Source: Volvox africanus (lineage: Eukaryota > Chlorophyta > Chlorophyceae > Chlamydomonadales > Volvocaceae). From it: a stretch of DNA of 64,000 bases. The stretch lies in contig BSDZ01000028.1 in assembly GCA_030268105.1 (NCBI GenBank), positions 954,001-1,018,000 of the forward strand, in the 5' to 3' direction. Positions 12,871 through 25,460 of the stretch are shown here, piece by piece (position 1 is the stretch's first letter; every line of letters starts with the position of its first letter). The translations under genes were made by a program, and so were the position numbers. The notes below the pieces were generated by a model. The model saw only the letters and a program-made list of their open reading frames with translations. It ran no database searches and was not told the DNA's origin.

Positions 12871-15762
12871 CTGTGCACTGCACTGCGTTTCTTTGAGAAG
12901 ACTGGGTAGACGCTGCAGCTACAGGTAAGCGGACAGGTCCACAAAGCTGTTCGCGCTGAAGCCCAGGTAGCGGTAGGCGCTGCTGAACAGGAAGCTGATA
13001 AAGCGATTGTGAAATACAAGGATTACTAAAAAGGATTGCTCGTGCCATTTTGTGGCTTGAGCGGTGGCATGAGCCGAGTCGTTGCCGTCCACAGAGCGCC
13101 TTTGGACCAGACATTGCGCGCACCGGGTTTCTACTGTAAAATAATTTTTTCATGTGGTAGCGCTTTGTATAAGCTTGTCGAGATGTTGAGCTCTGAGCTT
13201 GCTGACTTGGCGTTTCGAGCGCACTTAACTGAATTATACGACAAATTGAACACCTTTACGCTTTACCTTTGCTGCCATGACTCTGATCGTCTTGGTACTT
13301 TGTGTTAGTAACGTTACATGTTTTAGTTGTGCACGAGATTATTGATTTACTAACATATAACAGGTACCAGATTTCACAGGGCAAGAGGGCATTGTTAATA
13401 AAACGATGTCGGCACAAATCTATAAAGACTACTTTGCCCTGGCACGTATCGCTGTGCGACTACTCAAAGAACAGCCCCGTGCAGTGATTGATTTGGCAAA
13501 GAACAGCAATCGTGTCAATTCAGTTGACCTGCAGCGAAGCGATTTCATCAGGTGTCTCCGAAAACGGCTACAAGCTAAACTCGGAGGTCATCGGAGCCGA
13601 ACGGAATCATCTGGTGGAAGCGCCGGAAGGCGGAGCTAGCAGTATGGGCGGCATAAGCAAAACATGTTTCACCCGGCGAGGTTTAATGTAACTTGGAGCT
13701 GGATTCTGCTGCAATTGCATTCTCGTCCTTTCGCCGGAGCCGTCGGATGCCGCTGTGCTCGGGAGCAACGTACACGCCACAGCAGTGCTCTAGGGTTCCC
13801 TCCGGTTAATGGGTAATGTGATACGCACGCAAGGGTTGAGGAGTAACGCTTTTGCGTGCTGATTCTCTTTGTGTGACCATGCAAGTGCGCCATGCCTTCC
13901 TGCTGTACAAATTAACAGAATGCACCAGGGAGATTGTGACCTGGACCTGTCGGTGGTCTACAGCGTTGCGTGTAGCCAATGCTTTACGCTGCCTTCAGGG
14001 TTCACCTAACCTTTGGCGCGGCCATGGGTTTGATAGTAGTCGTCGATTGTATGCCGGTTGAGATAAACTGGAAGGTTATAGGAGTCTCCCAGGGGTCTGG
14101 TCAGATCTAACCCTGTGTTGGTGGAAATGCCACTCTTTTCTTCCATTTCTGGCTCACCGAGAAAGTTGGGAGGCATCTAACTTAAATATCGTTGCCAGTG
14201 GGAGCACATGTCGGGTCATATAGCTTTTCTCTATGATAGTCGGGGATAAGAATGGCGGTCTGAAGCGATCCCTAGAAATGTCTTCATCTCTACGTACTGC
14301 CGGCGAGGCTTATGAAACGATGATGAATAATGAAGATTGGAAAAGTCAGGATGTCGGGTGAGGTTTGATAATCTCCCCTGGCCGAAGATAGAGGTTTTGT
14401 CGTCTGGGTTAAGTGCTAGTAGAATGTGAGATTGGGTTGGTTCTCCGGATGAGATGCTGAATGTAAGTAGATGATGTGGCTGGCCGCACATCTAAGGTGG
14501 CTGGCCGCACATTATTCATCGATGAAAATTGTGTGTTGCATATGAGTTCGCGCATGAGAAGGTAAATGGTCATACAGTTCACCTATGGATTGGTGACGAC
14601 CATAATCTAGCCATTTCGGCAGTTCACCGGTTCACGATTACGGCACAAACCCCAAAACATCAACAACCTTCAAGATCTGGCGCTTCCATAAAACTTACCC
14701 AACCGAGCGGGTCTTGACCTCAAGCGCACAACCCCCGGCTCCAACCTTCAGCGGATCATGCCCCGCACAATTTAGCTTGCCACACTTCTGGGACCACGCG
14801 GCAGGCAGCAAGAGGCTTAGTATGCAAAGTGTCAACAGGTTGAGCCGACGAAATACCGCTTGCAAGTTGTATCAATAGTCCCTTCCTGGAAGATCACCAA
14901 GGATAAGAAATTAGAAGATGAGATGCCGAGTAATTGGCGGGCAAACCGTCAGGAACTCACGACTACGATGCGAAGAACCACCCAGCATGGATCGCTGGGC
15001 ACACACGCTCTTATGTCTCGTAGTACGTGAAATACACCCGAAGAGGAAAAACTTTTACATAGGCAGCAATCTCCTTAAGCAGCTTTACAACAGAATTCAT
15101 ACCAAAACATCTGGAAATAGAGCAACGATGAACCAACTTAGCACCCTAAAACCCATTCTCCATCAGCCTGGACTACATCAGTGTTCAGGGCTTTCAATGC
15201 TCAAGACAGTGGTGTATGGAACTTGCTGCCAACGCTGGAAATAAGGCAACCGCCTTCGATGATCGAGCAAGTGTCAACTTCACACTGAGGGGTTTTCTCC
15301 GGGCACTGTCCATGTCGAACGGTAGCTTCGAGTTCAAATATACCCTTCAAAAAACATCTATGGACATATCAAGCGCTCGAGGCTATACTCATAACAGTCG
15401 CAAGCATCGCTTCGCTGACAATCAAACAGATTGATATATCAGGATGTCCTAAACTCCGGGTCACTTTTGTCAGTTGTTCGCTAGACCGCCAAACATCAAT
15501 ATATAGGTACGCTAAAAACCGCTAAGAGTCATACGAGCGTGTGTGCCCACCAACTTTAGCTAGCTCATCGGCCTAGAATGGACATGCCAAGGGTGCGACT
15601 GCTCATGCGTCAAATTTAAGTGCACAACACCAGGGCACACGTGCGTAAACTTGTTTTCCCATGATCCTGCAAGAAAATAAGGTTTGTACCGCGATGGGGC
15701 CGCCAGACAGCAGCAGCGGCTCCAGATCCAGATTCAGTTCCGGAAGACCTGCCGCACTCACA
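12871..15762. other. Intergenic region upstream of the patatin gene and downstream of ABCG
   Basis: The unplaced 5' exon(s) of the patatin gene should lie in the first few hundred bases. A minus-strand reading at 12,930-13,020 (ending SFVDLSAYL then a stop) has protein-like composition but no family match and does not join the patatin exon in frame. The plus-strand frame 13,406-13,639 (ATG start) is not recognised. The rest, to the ABCG stop, shows nothing I can support. Confidence 0.5.
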
Positions 15763-18700
15763 TTAGTACTTGATATATCGGACGCCCAGGTAGGCGATGA
15801 CGCGACACAATAAGATGTAACCGATGAGTACTCCCGCACAGCCGCCAATGGAGATATAATCCAGACCAAGGGACTTGACAGTCTGCTCGCCCGCCGTAAT
15901 AGAGCACTGACCCGTCTTAGGGTTTAGCTGGCTGGGAGTGCAGTACAGCTTAAGTCCGTGGAGCTCGTTCAAGGAAATGCCCACATATCTGCAAGAGAAT
16001 GGAACAAGTGGAAGACATGAATAACTTCGGACGTAGCTAAACGTGCAGGCATCAAAATTCCTATTTCTTGATAACGAGATTTCAACAGCCAGGTAGGAGC
16101 CAGACATATGTGTTCCAAAGGCGTGATGAAGTGAAGTGTACAACCCTTTGCCTGCGGCGGCAACTATGACTGCCGCCACGGCGTGTTAGGGCGGCCAGGC
16201 AAACTACATCGCATTAGTTAATAGCAACCATGAGCATAACAGTAGCAACATAGTTTCACAAAGCTTTTACATCGGCGTGGTAATCACCTAATTTATGGCC
16301 ACCCACTGTCACTTACGTGTATTGAACATAGGATAACGCGTTAAGCCATTTGAAGTAGTTGGGGATATTGGCAGGTGAGAGGAAAAAGCCACCGAAGAGG
16401 CGGCACACCTCCAGTGCCTGAAGGACAAATGACCGAGTGGGACGGACATCACTCCGGGGTAAATACGAGAGAATGGATTCTGTGCCGTAAGCACGAGCGA
16501 ATCTCCTGTTGTCAGCAGTTTCGTGAAATCACTACTCAGCACTTACAAATGATTTTTGGGGCTTTCAATATTTTTTACTTGATTGTTCTGTGCATTGCAA
16601 ACACACGCAAGGCGCCGTGTAGGTAGCCTCACGAGCTCACCATGGGCAGTACGGTCACTGCCATGTCTGTAGTCCGGGCGATGGCTGATACTGCCAGGGC
16701 CAAGCTGGTAGCCGACAGAGAACAGAGCACCATGAAGGCCATGAAGATGAAGAATTTGGAGGCCACTGCCTGGAAGCCCACCAGGAAGTACACCACGCAG
16801 GAGAAAAGGATGGGCGCGGGAAGCTGCGAAACCGTCTCTGCCGTGATCTTGGCCAGGAAATAGGCGCTGACGTGGTAAGTGCCGGCGGCTCGTTCGCGCA
16901 ACGACAGCATACGCTCCGATGGGAAAGAGTTGATCACAATCAGGGCGCCGAACATACCCTGCACAGCAACACGCGATGCAGGACTGCGTGTAAAGATACA
17001 GCCTCGCGTCGATGCAAGCAAAACTCAACATAACCGATGCCAACAAAACATCTGGTTGCCGGATTACGTATTTACCTGGTTGATGACCGTGAAGAAGAGC
17101 ACGGGCTGGCGCCGCGTAACAGAGCTCTGGCTAGTGCCGATACGCAGGAAGACGGTACCGATGAGGATTGCCATGATGACCGTCTGCGCAAGTAGCACGT
17201 ACGTGGCATTGCGCTTGCGCCACGTTTCCTTGAGACTGCGGCGCAGCAACACACGGAACTGCTTGCTCCACGGCGTCGTATCGCGTGGCAGGACGAGCGG
17301 TGTTGGGTTGTCCAGCAAATGGTCAACCGCTGGGGCTGTATAATGTCGCTTTAACGCCGCCTCCTTCTCCACAAAGCTTTCCACGCTATCGTTCATGTTT
17401 GGCGTGATGACGTCTACGCGGTGTAACGGGGATAGGCATTCAGGCAAGAACACTCACGGGCGACCGGAGGACACGGTAAACCGCCTTGGACGTGCATGAG
17501 GCGACGCCATCACTGCATACGGATTTGGCCCCTTCTCTCCCCAAGAAGCGATAAAAAGTGATACATGTTTCCTCTGCAGCATGGATGCCAACACGCGACA
17601 GCTCATGAGTAGTAAACGTATGGCCCCATATGGTATTTATTACTTGCGATCCCATCTTCCTTGCTCACCGAGAAAGTGATCAGCGGGGTTTTCGTAGGCG
17701 GGGCAGGGGAAACCCGAGCGCCCAAAGAAGTCCAGCGCACTCTGCGCTGGGCCCTGATACACGATGCTGCCCCGGTTGAGCAGAAGCAGCTGGTCGAATA
17801 GGTTGAAGATTTTAGCTTGTGGTCTGCATGTGAGGCACAGCTTTGCATTATCAGATGACAGAATCGACACAGGAGCTCAGGACGCAAACACGCTATCGCC
17901 CTGGGCCTACTCGGCCAGGGTGTGCTTCATCATGTAACGAGAAAGCGAGGCGGTACGGCAATGGTTACGTGGCAAATCCTGGGCTCTGCGCACTTACTGG
18001 TGGATGGTGCACACGACAGTGCAGGTGCGGCTGGTAGCCAGTCGGCGCAGCAGCCTGCACAGCGACAACGCAGTGACGCTGTCCAGGCCGCTGGTAGGCT
18101 CATCCTGCGAACAGGCAGGGGAGGAGAGCAACAGGGCGGAGTCAAGCAACACGCCAGGTTTTCACAGGCACAGAACAGGACATGCGTATTCAGGCAGGGC
18201 CATCATGCACCAGACCGCCCCGCCTTACCAGGAACAGCAGTTTCGGCCTGGTGAGCAGCTCCATAGCCACACATAGCCTCTTGCGCTCCCCACCGCTGAT
18301 GCCCTTCTTGATGGGGCTGCCCACAATGATGCTGCGCACGTGCGCGAGGCCCACCTGCGACGTTTGGTGAACGCTGGCGGTTCAGAGTTCGGCGTTCAAG
18401 GCGCGCGGACAAGGTCACTTACATGCAAGCCGCATATTTGATTGAATGAGGTGTGTCACGGTGAATCGTCACCGATGATCGGCTGACGTCCGTGGCTGAC
18501 TATACCCGTGCTGGATGCTGGGGTCGTAGCCGCGAGTCCTGAATGTCAGTGCCCGTCCCAGTCAGCCGTGATGAAAAGTTTCCCAATTCACATCAGATCC
18601 CTATTGCTTTGTGATATTCCAACCGCTCACCTGCTGCATGACTTCCTCCACGCGCGCCAATCGCTCCTCTGGAGTACTGTTTCGCGACATGCGTAACTCA

Positions 18701-19475
18701 GCCGTATATCGCAGCGTCTCCTCCACGGTCAAGTGCGAGTTTAGCAAGTCATCCTAAAATGGGAAAAGCCAGGTAAGGGAGAAAAGAAGGATAACAAAAG
18801 TGAGGTAGGATGGGGGAAAAGAAACGGTTGGCGGCGCCGATGCCGCACCCCACAGCGAGCAGTACCACTGATGAATCCGCACCCCACGTAAGCCTAAGAT
18901 ACAATTAAAAATATCGCCGCAAATACGATGTACCTGCATAACGTAGCCGGACAATAGCTTGAGCTCGGCACTGCTATATAGCTGACCGTTTAGTTTTAGT
19001 TCACCGGTGACGGACACCCCCCGGTCAAGCCGACAAGAAAGCGTGTTCAGAAGCGTTGATTTGCCGCTCCCTGAGGGGCCCTGCAATCAATACAGAAAAG
19101 CCACAAGTTTAAAACTAAGGAAAGCTGTCAGGCGTACATGAGAAGCCAGACTCTCCGTGTATGTGTGGTGTACAGAGCGAAAGTGGCAGCTTGGGAATGG
19201 TTGAATTTTCAATACTACTTGGTGAATGTTGAAAGTGTAAACCAAATGGCGTGAAAGACCGATGCGACCGTAGAACTTACCATGATTGCATAAAACCCGG
19301 CAGTAATCTTCCCAGTGACGCAATTCAGCAGAGGGCGCATATGCTTTCGGGCAGTGACAGTAAGGTCCTTCCACGCAAGGAAAACTGGTGCTTTCTCCTC
19401 ATCCGAGTTAACATGCACAACGACGCCACCAGCGCCAGCTGGCTCCAAGGCCAATTCACTGCCCTCTGGCTCCAT
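15763..19475 (-). CDS. ABCG (WBC-type) half-size ABC transporter
   Basis: A membrane ATPase of the ABCG/white-brown-complex family; half-transporters dimerise to export lipids, wax precursors, sterols or other hydrophobic compounds. Ten exons: 19281-19475 (ATG at 19475), 18934-19080, 18631-18753, 18229-18354, 17998-18104, 17669-17823, 17076-17413, 16641-16958, 16317-16417 and 15763-15988 (TAA). The 1,836 coding nt keep frame at every junction and give 611 residues, normal for a half-transporter. The nucleotide-binding domain is N-terminal: Walker A GPSGSGKST (about residues 66-74), signature ISGGERKR, Walker B LLFLDEPTSGLDS and H-loop TIHQ. The PADHFLDVIT linker is followed by the six-helix ABC2 membrane domain ending in GYILLCRVIAYLGVRYIKY. 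No residue of the catalytic set is missing. Substrate cannot be deduced. A degraded copy of its last exon lies 2 kb upstream of its start. Confidence 0.95.
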
Positions 19476-21450
19476 TTTACCAACCAAAACTTCCGCTGCA
19501 AGTTTCAGTAATTTACAGTGCCGCAGGTTAACACAAATATGCCTGGACAAGAATGGTGAAGCTGGATTGGCAGGAAAGTAGAAAGCGCCGTACCAGTACG
19601 CACCTGCCTAAAGGTTTGTTGGAGGTTCCCAGGCGTTTCAAGTACCTGAGGTTGGACTCAAAAATAAGTTGCTACCTGAGATGCAATGCTTTGTAGCCAA
19701 TTGATTGTTTGAAGACGCACGTGGTCAGGCCCTCAACCAAGCCAAACTGTTGTGAGAGTTTTAGAACCTCGGCCACGAGCTACAATGCTTAGTTGCTCTT
19801 ACTCTCAATTACATATCACAAAGGTGTTCTAAAGTGCTTATATACTTTTTCGGACAAAATGTTTGTGGCAGACCTGAGCCTGTGTCACACCACAACGACT
19901 ACTCGTACGCAGAACGACGCAGATCGAACGGCAAGCACCCAAAGTTCCCTCATCCTGCAAGCGATGAAATCTAGAAGTATTTAGCAGCCATCAATTTGCA
20001 AATTTAGACTTTACTAAAAGTGCAGTATGGCGTGCTCATTCATATCGAGTCGGGAATAGTTTTGGTTCAGTATGCGGATGACCATGCAGATGTTCAGTTA
20101 GCAACACCCCATTCCGATAATCGGAAATGCGGTCCATTCTACCATATCAGCTATTTGGGGCGTCCGTGTATGGCACCTTCATGATATGTTTGCATGTGGC
20201 CTCATGGCCTGGCTGGGGTGGTGGACGATTGACGCTGGCGGAGTCGGCTTCCTTCATTGATCAACTTTTTCAACCCTATCTCAGTTCTTCTAATCACGTT
20301 TAAGGTTAAGACGACGCTCAACACCTTGGATTTCTCTTAGAGCGACTCCCGTGGGAGGTAGAGGACCTACGATGCCCGAGCTCTCTAGCGCATTATCATG
20401 CAGAATAAACCCAAAACTGTTTGAGTATGAAGGATTGTTGGTAAAGATATCCGCAGCAAGTCAGTTGTTATCCACAGAGTTGCGAAATTATGAAAGCGCG
20501 TGGTTAGATTGGTTAGCCATGGCAGGTCCGTCAAAATAACAAACTCATTTGAAACGGACGAGAATACCTTCCTACCACGAAACCTTAGATTCCTATACCA
20601 GGCAGGCAACGGCTTGTCGATGGTTCGAGTTCAGGTCAGTCCTGCAGTCTGCCTAAAAAGCGAACGCCGATCCTATGATCTGACTACCGTGATTTCAACG
20701 GTATACTTGGCTAGGCATGTCCCGAAAATCATTAAGGACACCCCCATACACATGCCCGCCCTATCGTACCCTGGTAGGTACGCGGGCTCTTCAATTATCC
20801 GCTTAGCTATTTGCGACGCCTGGGCCCGTGCACTGGTCATAGGAATCCACCACTTGATCACAATACAAACATATGCACGATTACCCTTGACCTCCCTGAG
20901 TACCCCGCCTGCATGTATCTGCGAAGCTGTCACGCACACCGTTCAGAGCACCTCACGAAATCCTCAGTGTCTGGGACTCTGATCGAATGACTTGCACAGG
21001 TTTGAATCCGCCGTTTTTCCAAGTGAAAAGGGGCGCAAGAGCATCGTATGCCAGGCAAAATGCACCTTTTGATACTATCCAGGATACCACACAAGAATCC
21101 GTTCTTGTCACGCCGTAAGGGGGCGCCAGCCGATCTTGACAATGCCCGCCACTCATTTCTGTCAACATATACCTCACAAAGACGCCCCACCAGCTGGTCC
21201 CGGCCAATACACAAAACTTGCAACAAAAACCTGTTGCAGCCTTGCACCTGAGGACCGCAAGCAAGTGTGCTGTCGGGCCCCGCCCAAGATGGATTTCGGC
21301 AATAGCCCACCTTGACGGTGGCGAATCGATACACCGGCCCTTACCCTTAAGAGACCGGAACTAGGGTATATGTGCTGAGCCGTATCCGAGCAGTTGTGGT
21401 CTGCAGAGCAGCGACTCAGTTTTCATGAAGCCTCCGCCTATAACCCAAAA

Positions 21451-21664
21451 CTTAATGAATCGGACGCCCAAGTAGGCAACGACGACAGAAGATGTAACCG
21501 ATGAACACGCCCGCACAGCCGCAAATGGAGATACAATCCAGACCAAGGGACTTGATAGTCTGCTCGCCCGCTATAGTGGGGCACTGACCCGTCTTAGGGT
21601 TTAGCTGGCTGGGAGTGCAGTACAGCTTAAATCTGTGGAGCTCGTTCAAGGAAATGCCCACATG
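21451..21664 (-). pseudogene. Degraded copy of the last ABCG exon
   Basis: About 210 bp match the terminal ABCG exon (15,763-15,988) at roughly 90% by eye, in the same orientation. Shared blocks encode VGISLNELH, YCTPSQLNPKTGQC, GEQT and KSLGLD. The copy carries a small deletion near its 3' end (CGACGACAG against GATGACGCGACACAAT) that breaks the final helix, and the TAA codon is replaced so the frame reads on past RFIKF. An AG acceptor-like site precedes it, but no preceding ABCG exon is found. I read it as a partial segmental duplication that no longer codes. It could be a last relic of a second ABCG gene. Confidence 0.85.
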
Positions 21665-23702
21665 CCTGCATGCAGTTCGCATACTGGCTTGATTTACTTA
21701 CGTATCAGTTTGCATGTACGTGCAGGCGATGGTCAGTAGAAAAACGGTTTGTGCCATAAGGGATGTCGCCTGGCCGTGTGTGTGCTGTGTTTTACCACAT
21801 CCAGAAGCACTGAACATGTTTACGCCATACACGTGCACATCCAGCGTGGCGGACTACGAACCTACATATGCCCTCTGGCCGATAAACAGCGACAGCCCAG
21901 TCCAAGGGTCACCCCCAAAAAAGGGGGGGTCCAGATGCGATCCTGGTCCAGTTCAGTGCTCCACTTCCGGCAATCTTGTGACTAATAGTTGTTTTGTTTT
22001 ACGTCTTCTGAGAGCTACTTACCGCATGCATACATGCTGACATCCAGGATACATATATACGCAAGCCAGTCATAATGAGCCCTTGTGATATTATTATAAA
22101 TTACTTGTCTAGTCCGGCCCATTACAGCAAAGCAATGTAATGAACAAACACGTTACTTTTGTGCCAAGCGGAATCTGGCCTTGAGCTATCTACGGATGGA
22201 TATCACAAACGCACGTGTATTGGTTATTGCTTCCTACAGGCGCCTGCCCCTCCGTGCAACCCGCTGGGCCCCACTTCACTAACTACTGTGGCTCGCCCCC
22301 CCCCTTCCCCCTCCCTCCGGGGCTTCACCGCGAGGAACGGCGCAGCACCGGACACCTAGCTGGCTTCATACCGTGAAGCGGACCTTGCTACCAGATAGAC
22401 AAGACAAAGCACTCCCTTGAAATCTATCGTTATCAGAATCAGGTGATATTACTACTGGCAGAGTAGAGATACACATGCAGCGTGTCGATGACACACCCGC
22501 GCTTTCCTGCTTGCTTTCTGTGAAGCAGGCGTGAACCCTGCCAACCCTCCTGTAGATTAAACATTTGGGTTTGGAAATGGTGGATACATAATACATGCAG
22601 TAAATTGTCCCAAAAATTACAGCTTCGTATTACAGCTTCACTGCAGTAAATTGTCCAAAAATTACAGCGGCTGCCTATCTAAATGAGCTATGAATAAGCA
22701 TGGACATGACAACGGCGCTCGGCTTCGCCACGGCTCACAGCACACCTGGGTTAGTTATCCTCTCCTGGGTCAAAGATTTTGAGGGTTGCAGCCGCGACGA
22801 CATCGTGCTTTATTCGACCAACAAATCGACCGCCCCGAACAAGCGACGGTCACAATAATCGCGATCTGGGTCAACGCCTTCGTACGCCAGCCCTTGTGCA
22901 GCTACCTCCTCAGTGGAAGGTAGAGCAACACCAATTAGGTCAAGCATGCATGAGCAAAAATCCAGATGCCAGCTCCACAACCCGCCCCAACAACCCCGGT
23001 CACACACCTACATATAAGCTAGCTAGCATCACCTATATAGGGGTTGTAGGGATAGGGGTTGTAGGGATAGGGGCCGTAAGGGCCTTACCCTCCTCCGTGC
23101 CGCAGACGCTGGCTGGCGGGTCACGCCTAGGCAGAAGGACCCCGAAGCACACGTCTCGCTGTTGTCATGCCTGGCTGACCTTCAGCAGCCGAGCTTTCGC
23201 TCGAGCGCCAAGACTCCTCATATGCCATGCCACATCATATCATGAAGACAAATCCGCCACGTCACAAAAAAAACGAAAACCTCCGCAATCGTCCCAACCG
23301 TAATTCGGCCTTCAGCGAAATCGAAGAATTGATTGATTCAAACACATGCCTTAACAGGCAAATTAGGCCAAAGAGGGACACGCTATGTCATCATGTTTGC
23401 TTGTTTTCCCGCCCGTCTTCTCGGCAGACCGTCCACACCAGCACCATGCATGCCATCCAGACATTTAGGATCCGGCGCAATCGGGGCAGGCCACCTCTGA
23501 TCCATGGGCGCCAGTCACCCGGCCTTGATTCCGGATCTTTCTTTTCGTTCCAGATTCATCCGCGATGCATGCACCACGCGCCTGGAGCGTTACTGTCTCA
23601 CCCACATGCGTGTAAACTCAGCGCGTGCTGTCTCCAATTCCTGCCTCACCCCATTAACAAAGGCAGCACCTCCCCCCTAGTCACGTATGGGATCACAATG
23701 CA

Positions 23703-23755
23703 TACACATACACATACACACACACACATACAGACGCAGCAGCAGCAGCAGCAGC
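23703..23755. repeat. Compound microsatellite: CA/CATA then (GCA)n
   Basis: A CA tract with CATA interruptions is followed by about six GCA triplets at 23,736-23,754. Confidence 0.85.
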
Positions 23756-25460
23756 GCATTGTTCATCGTCACGCTTCCGGCTTTCTTGGTTGCATCGGAT
23801 AATACGCCAGTACCGGCAGCAGGGTAATAAAAAGCACCTCGCAACAACCCTCTCCGTCATGTACTGAGTTGTATGCACATCGTCTCAGGCAACCGCTGTT
23901 GACGGTTGGTAAGATCTGAGTGTACACCGAATGTACAACTACCATCCATGAGCGTTACGTCTCAGCACGCCGTCAAAAGCGGACGCAACGAACAGCTGTT
24001 TGCATGTCCGCGCAGATGCCTATAAGCAGAAAACCGATTACTTGTAACCTCAATCGCCAAGCAACCACAACCTTTGTTGCCGTGCGATGAGCGCTCTGTA
24101 TCTTTACATCATCAAATCGTCTTGCAGAGGCAGCCACCTGCCGGTAGGTATGTAGTACATGCTTCTCGAGCTCCGAAATCATAACCTAAACAACAAAATT
24201 GACCGGGGCGCTCAGCCAGCATCCGCCCAGCCATCTTTGGTCCTTTGCAACTGCTATGAAGTGCTACACACACATACATAGGAAACATCAAAAACTGCCT
24301 GCCAATCTGCGAACATCACATGGGAAGCTTGCTCTTATGCCTTTTTGTCCTCAAAACAGCTTGCCATCAAAACTTTCTCGAAGGGCCCTCAAAACCTTAA
24401 CAGCAGGCGTATTTGCAAAATGGTTTCTCATCACCCCGCCACTCACTGGGCTGTTGATGACACCCAACTCCAGGGATGGTTAGCTACGGGACCGTCAACC
24501 CTCCGCTTACAATACTACACGAAAACCCAGTCCCCAAACCACACAAACACAGGTACGCGCCCTCCTAACCGCATGGGGCGTACCTTACCTTTCCCGGCGG
24601 ACAAGCTAAGGCCCACACATTGCCCAGGCCTACCGTCATCACATAGCTGCTGTACATTTAATCAGTATGTTGCGGGCTATGTAGCGATCAGCTGGCTTGA
24701 AGCGCGGTTTCGGAGCGGCACCTACGGCTTCTTTCACCTATTGTTTACAAATAACGCCTAAGTCCAACCATTGTGCTCTTACGAAGCACACACCTCTCGC
24801 TGATGTTGCCGCTCCCCCTCTCGCTTCCTCCCACCCTCCTGGCACACGCATAAATTGCCTGCACTGTCATTGAGCAACCCGACAGCTGCAGGCCCTCCGC
24901 GGCAATCGTCAGCTTTTCAAAACCCTGAAACCCTAACCTCTAAGCCCATCATCGATGGTAGCATCCATAATGAGTAGTGCTCAGTCCGTACAGCAATCGA
25001 GGTCTACTCCGACTTCGGCTGTTGACGGGCCTGAGGCTCAGTCATCGGTAGCAGGTTGCACAGAGTGCATAGCACACTGCATTGCGGAATGAGGACAGCA
25101 TAGCACAGCACAGCACAACAAAAAGCACGGCGGGTGGGTTGCATTGGCAAGGGGCCGCAGCGCACCATAGCACGATGTGGGAGGCATAACAGAGAGCAAC
25201 ACATCTAAGCATGAGGACATATCAACATAGCACAGCATAGCATTGTCAATCATTATATTCACCCCCAATCCTCAATCCCTCAATCTATCTCACCCTCATT
25301 ATATTTGATTCGTGATGTAAAAACGGCAGCACGCGTCATAGCACAGCACATCGCATGGATTGACTGAGCTTGATACATTAAAATTACAACATAATACACC
25401 ATAGATAGGTATCCCTTCCCATCCCATCGCGCAGCAACAAAACTGAAGGAAGCAACGCAC

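Larger units (their letters stand above)
19476..25460. other. Six-kilobase intergenic region upstream of ABCG
   Basis: This holds the ABCG 5' flank and promoter (not resolved), the pseudo-exon at 21,451-21,664, a CA/GCA microsatellite cluster near 23,703-23,755 and probably the 3' end of the KYD-repeat gene at its right edge. Long frames at 20,500-20,982 and 22,779-23,303 (+) are not recognised, and their composition (Pro/Thr/His/Arg rich) looks like chance. Confidence 0.5.
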
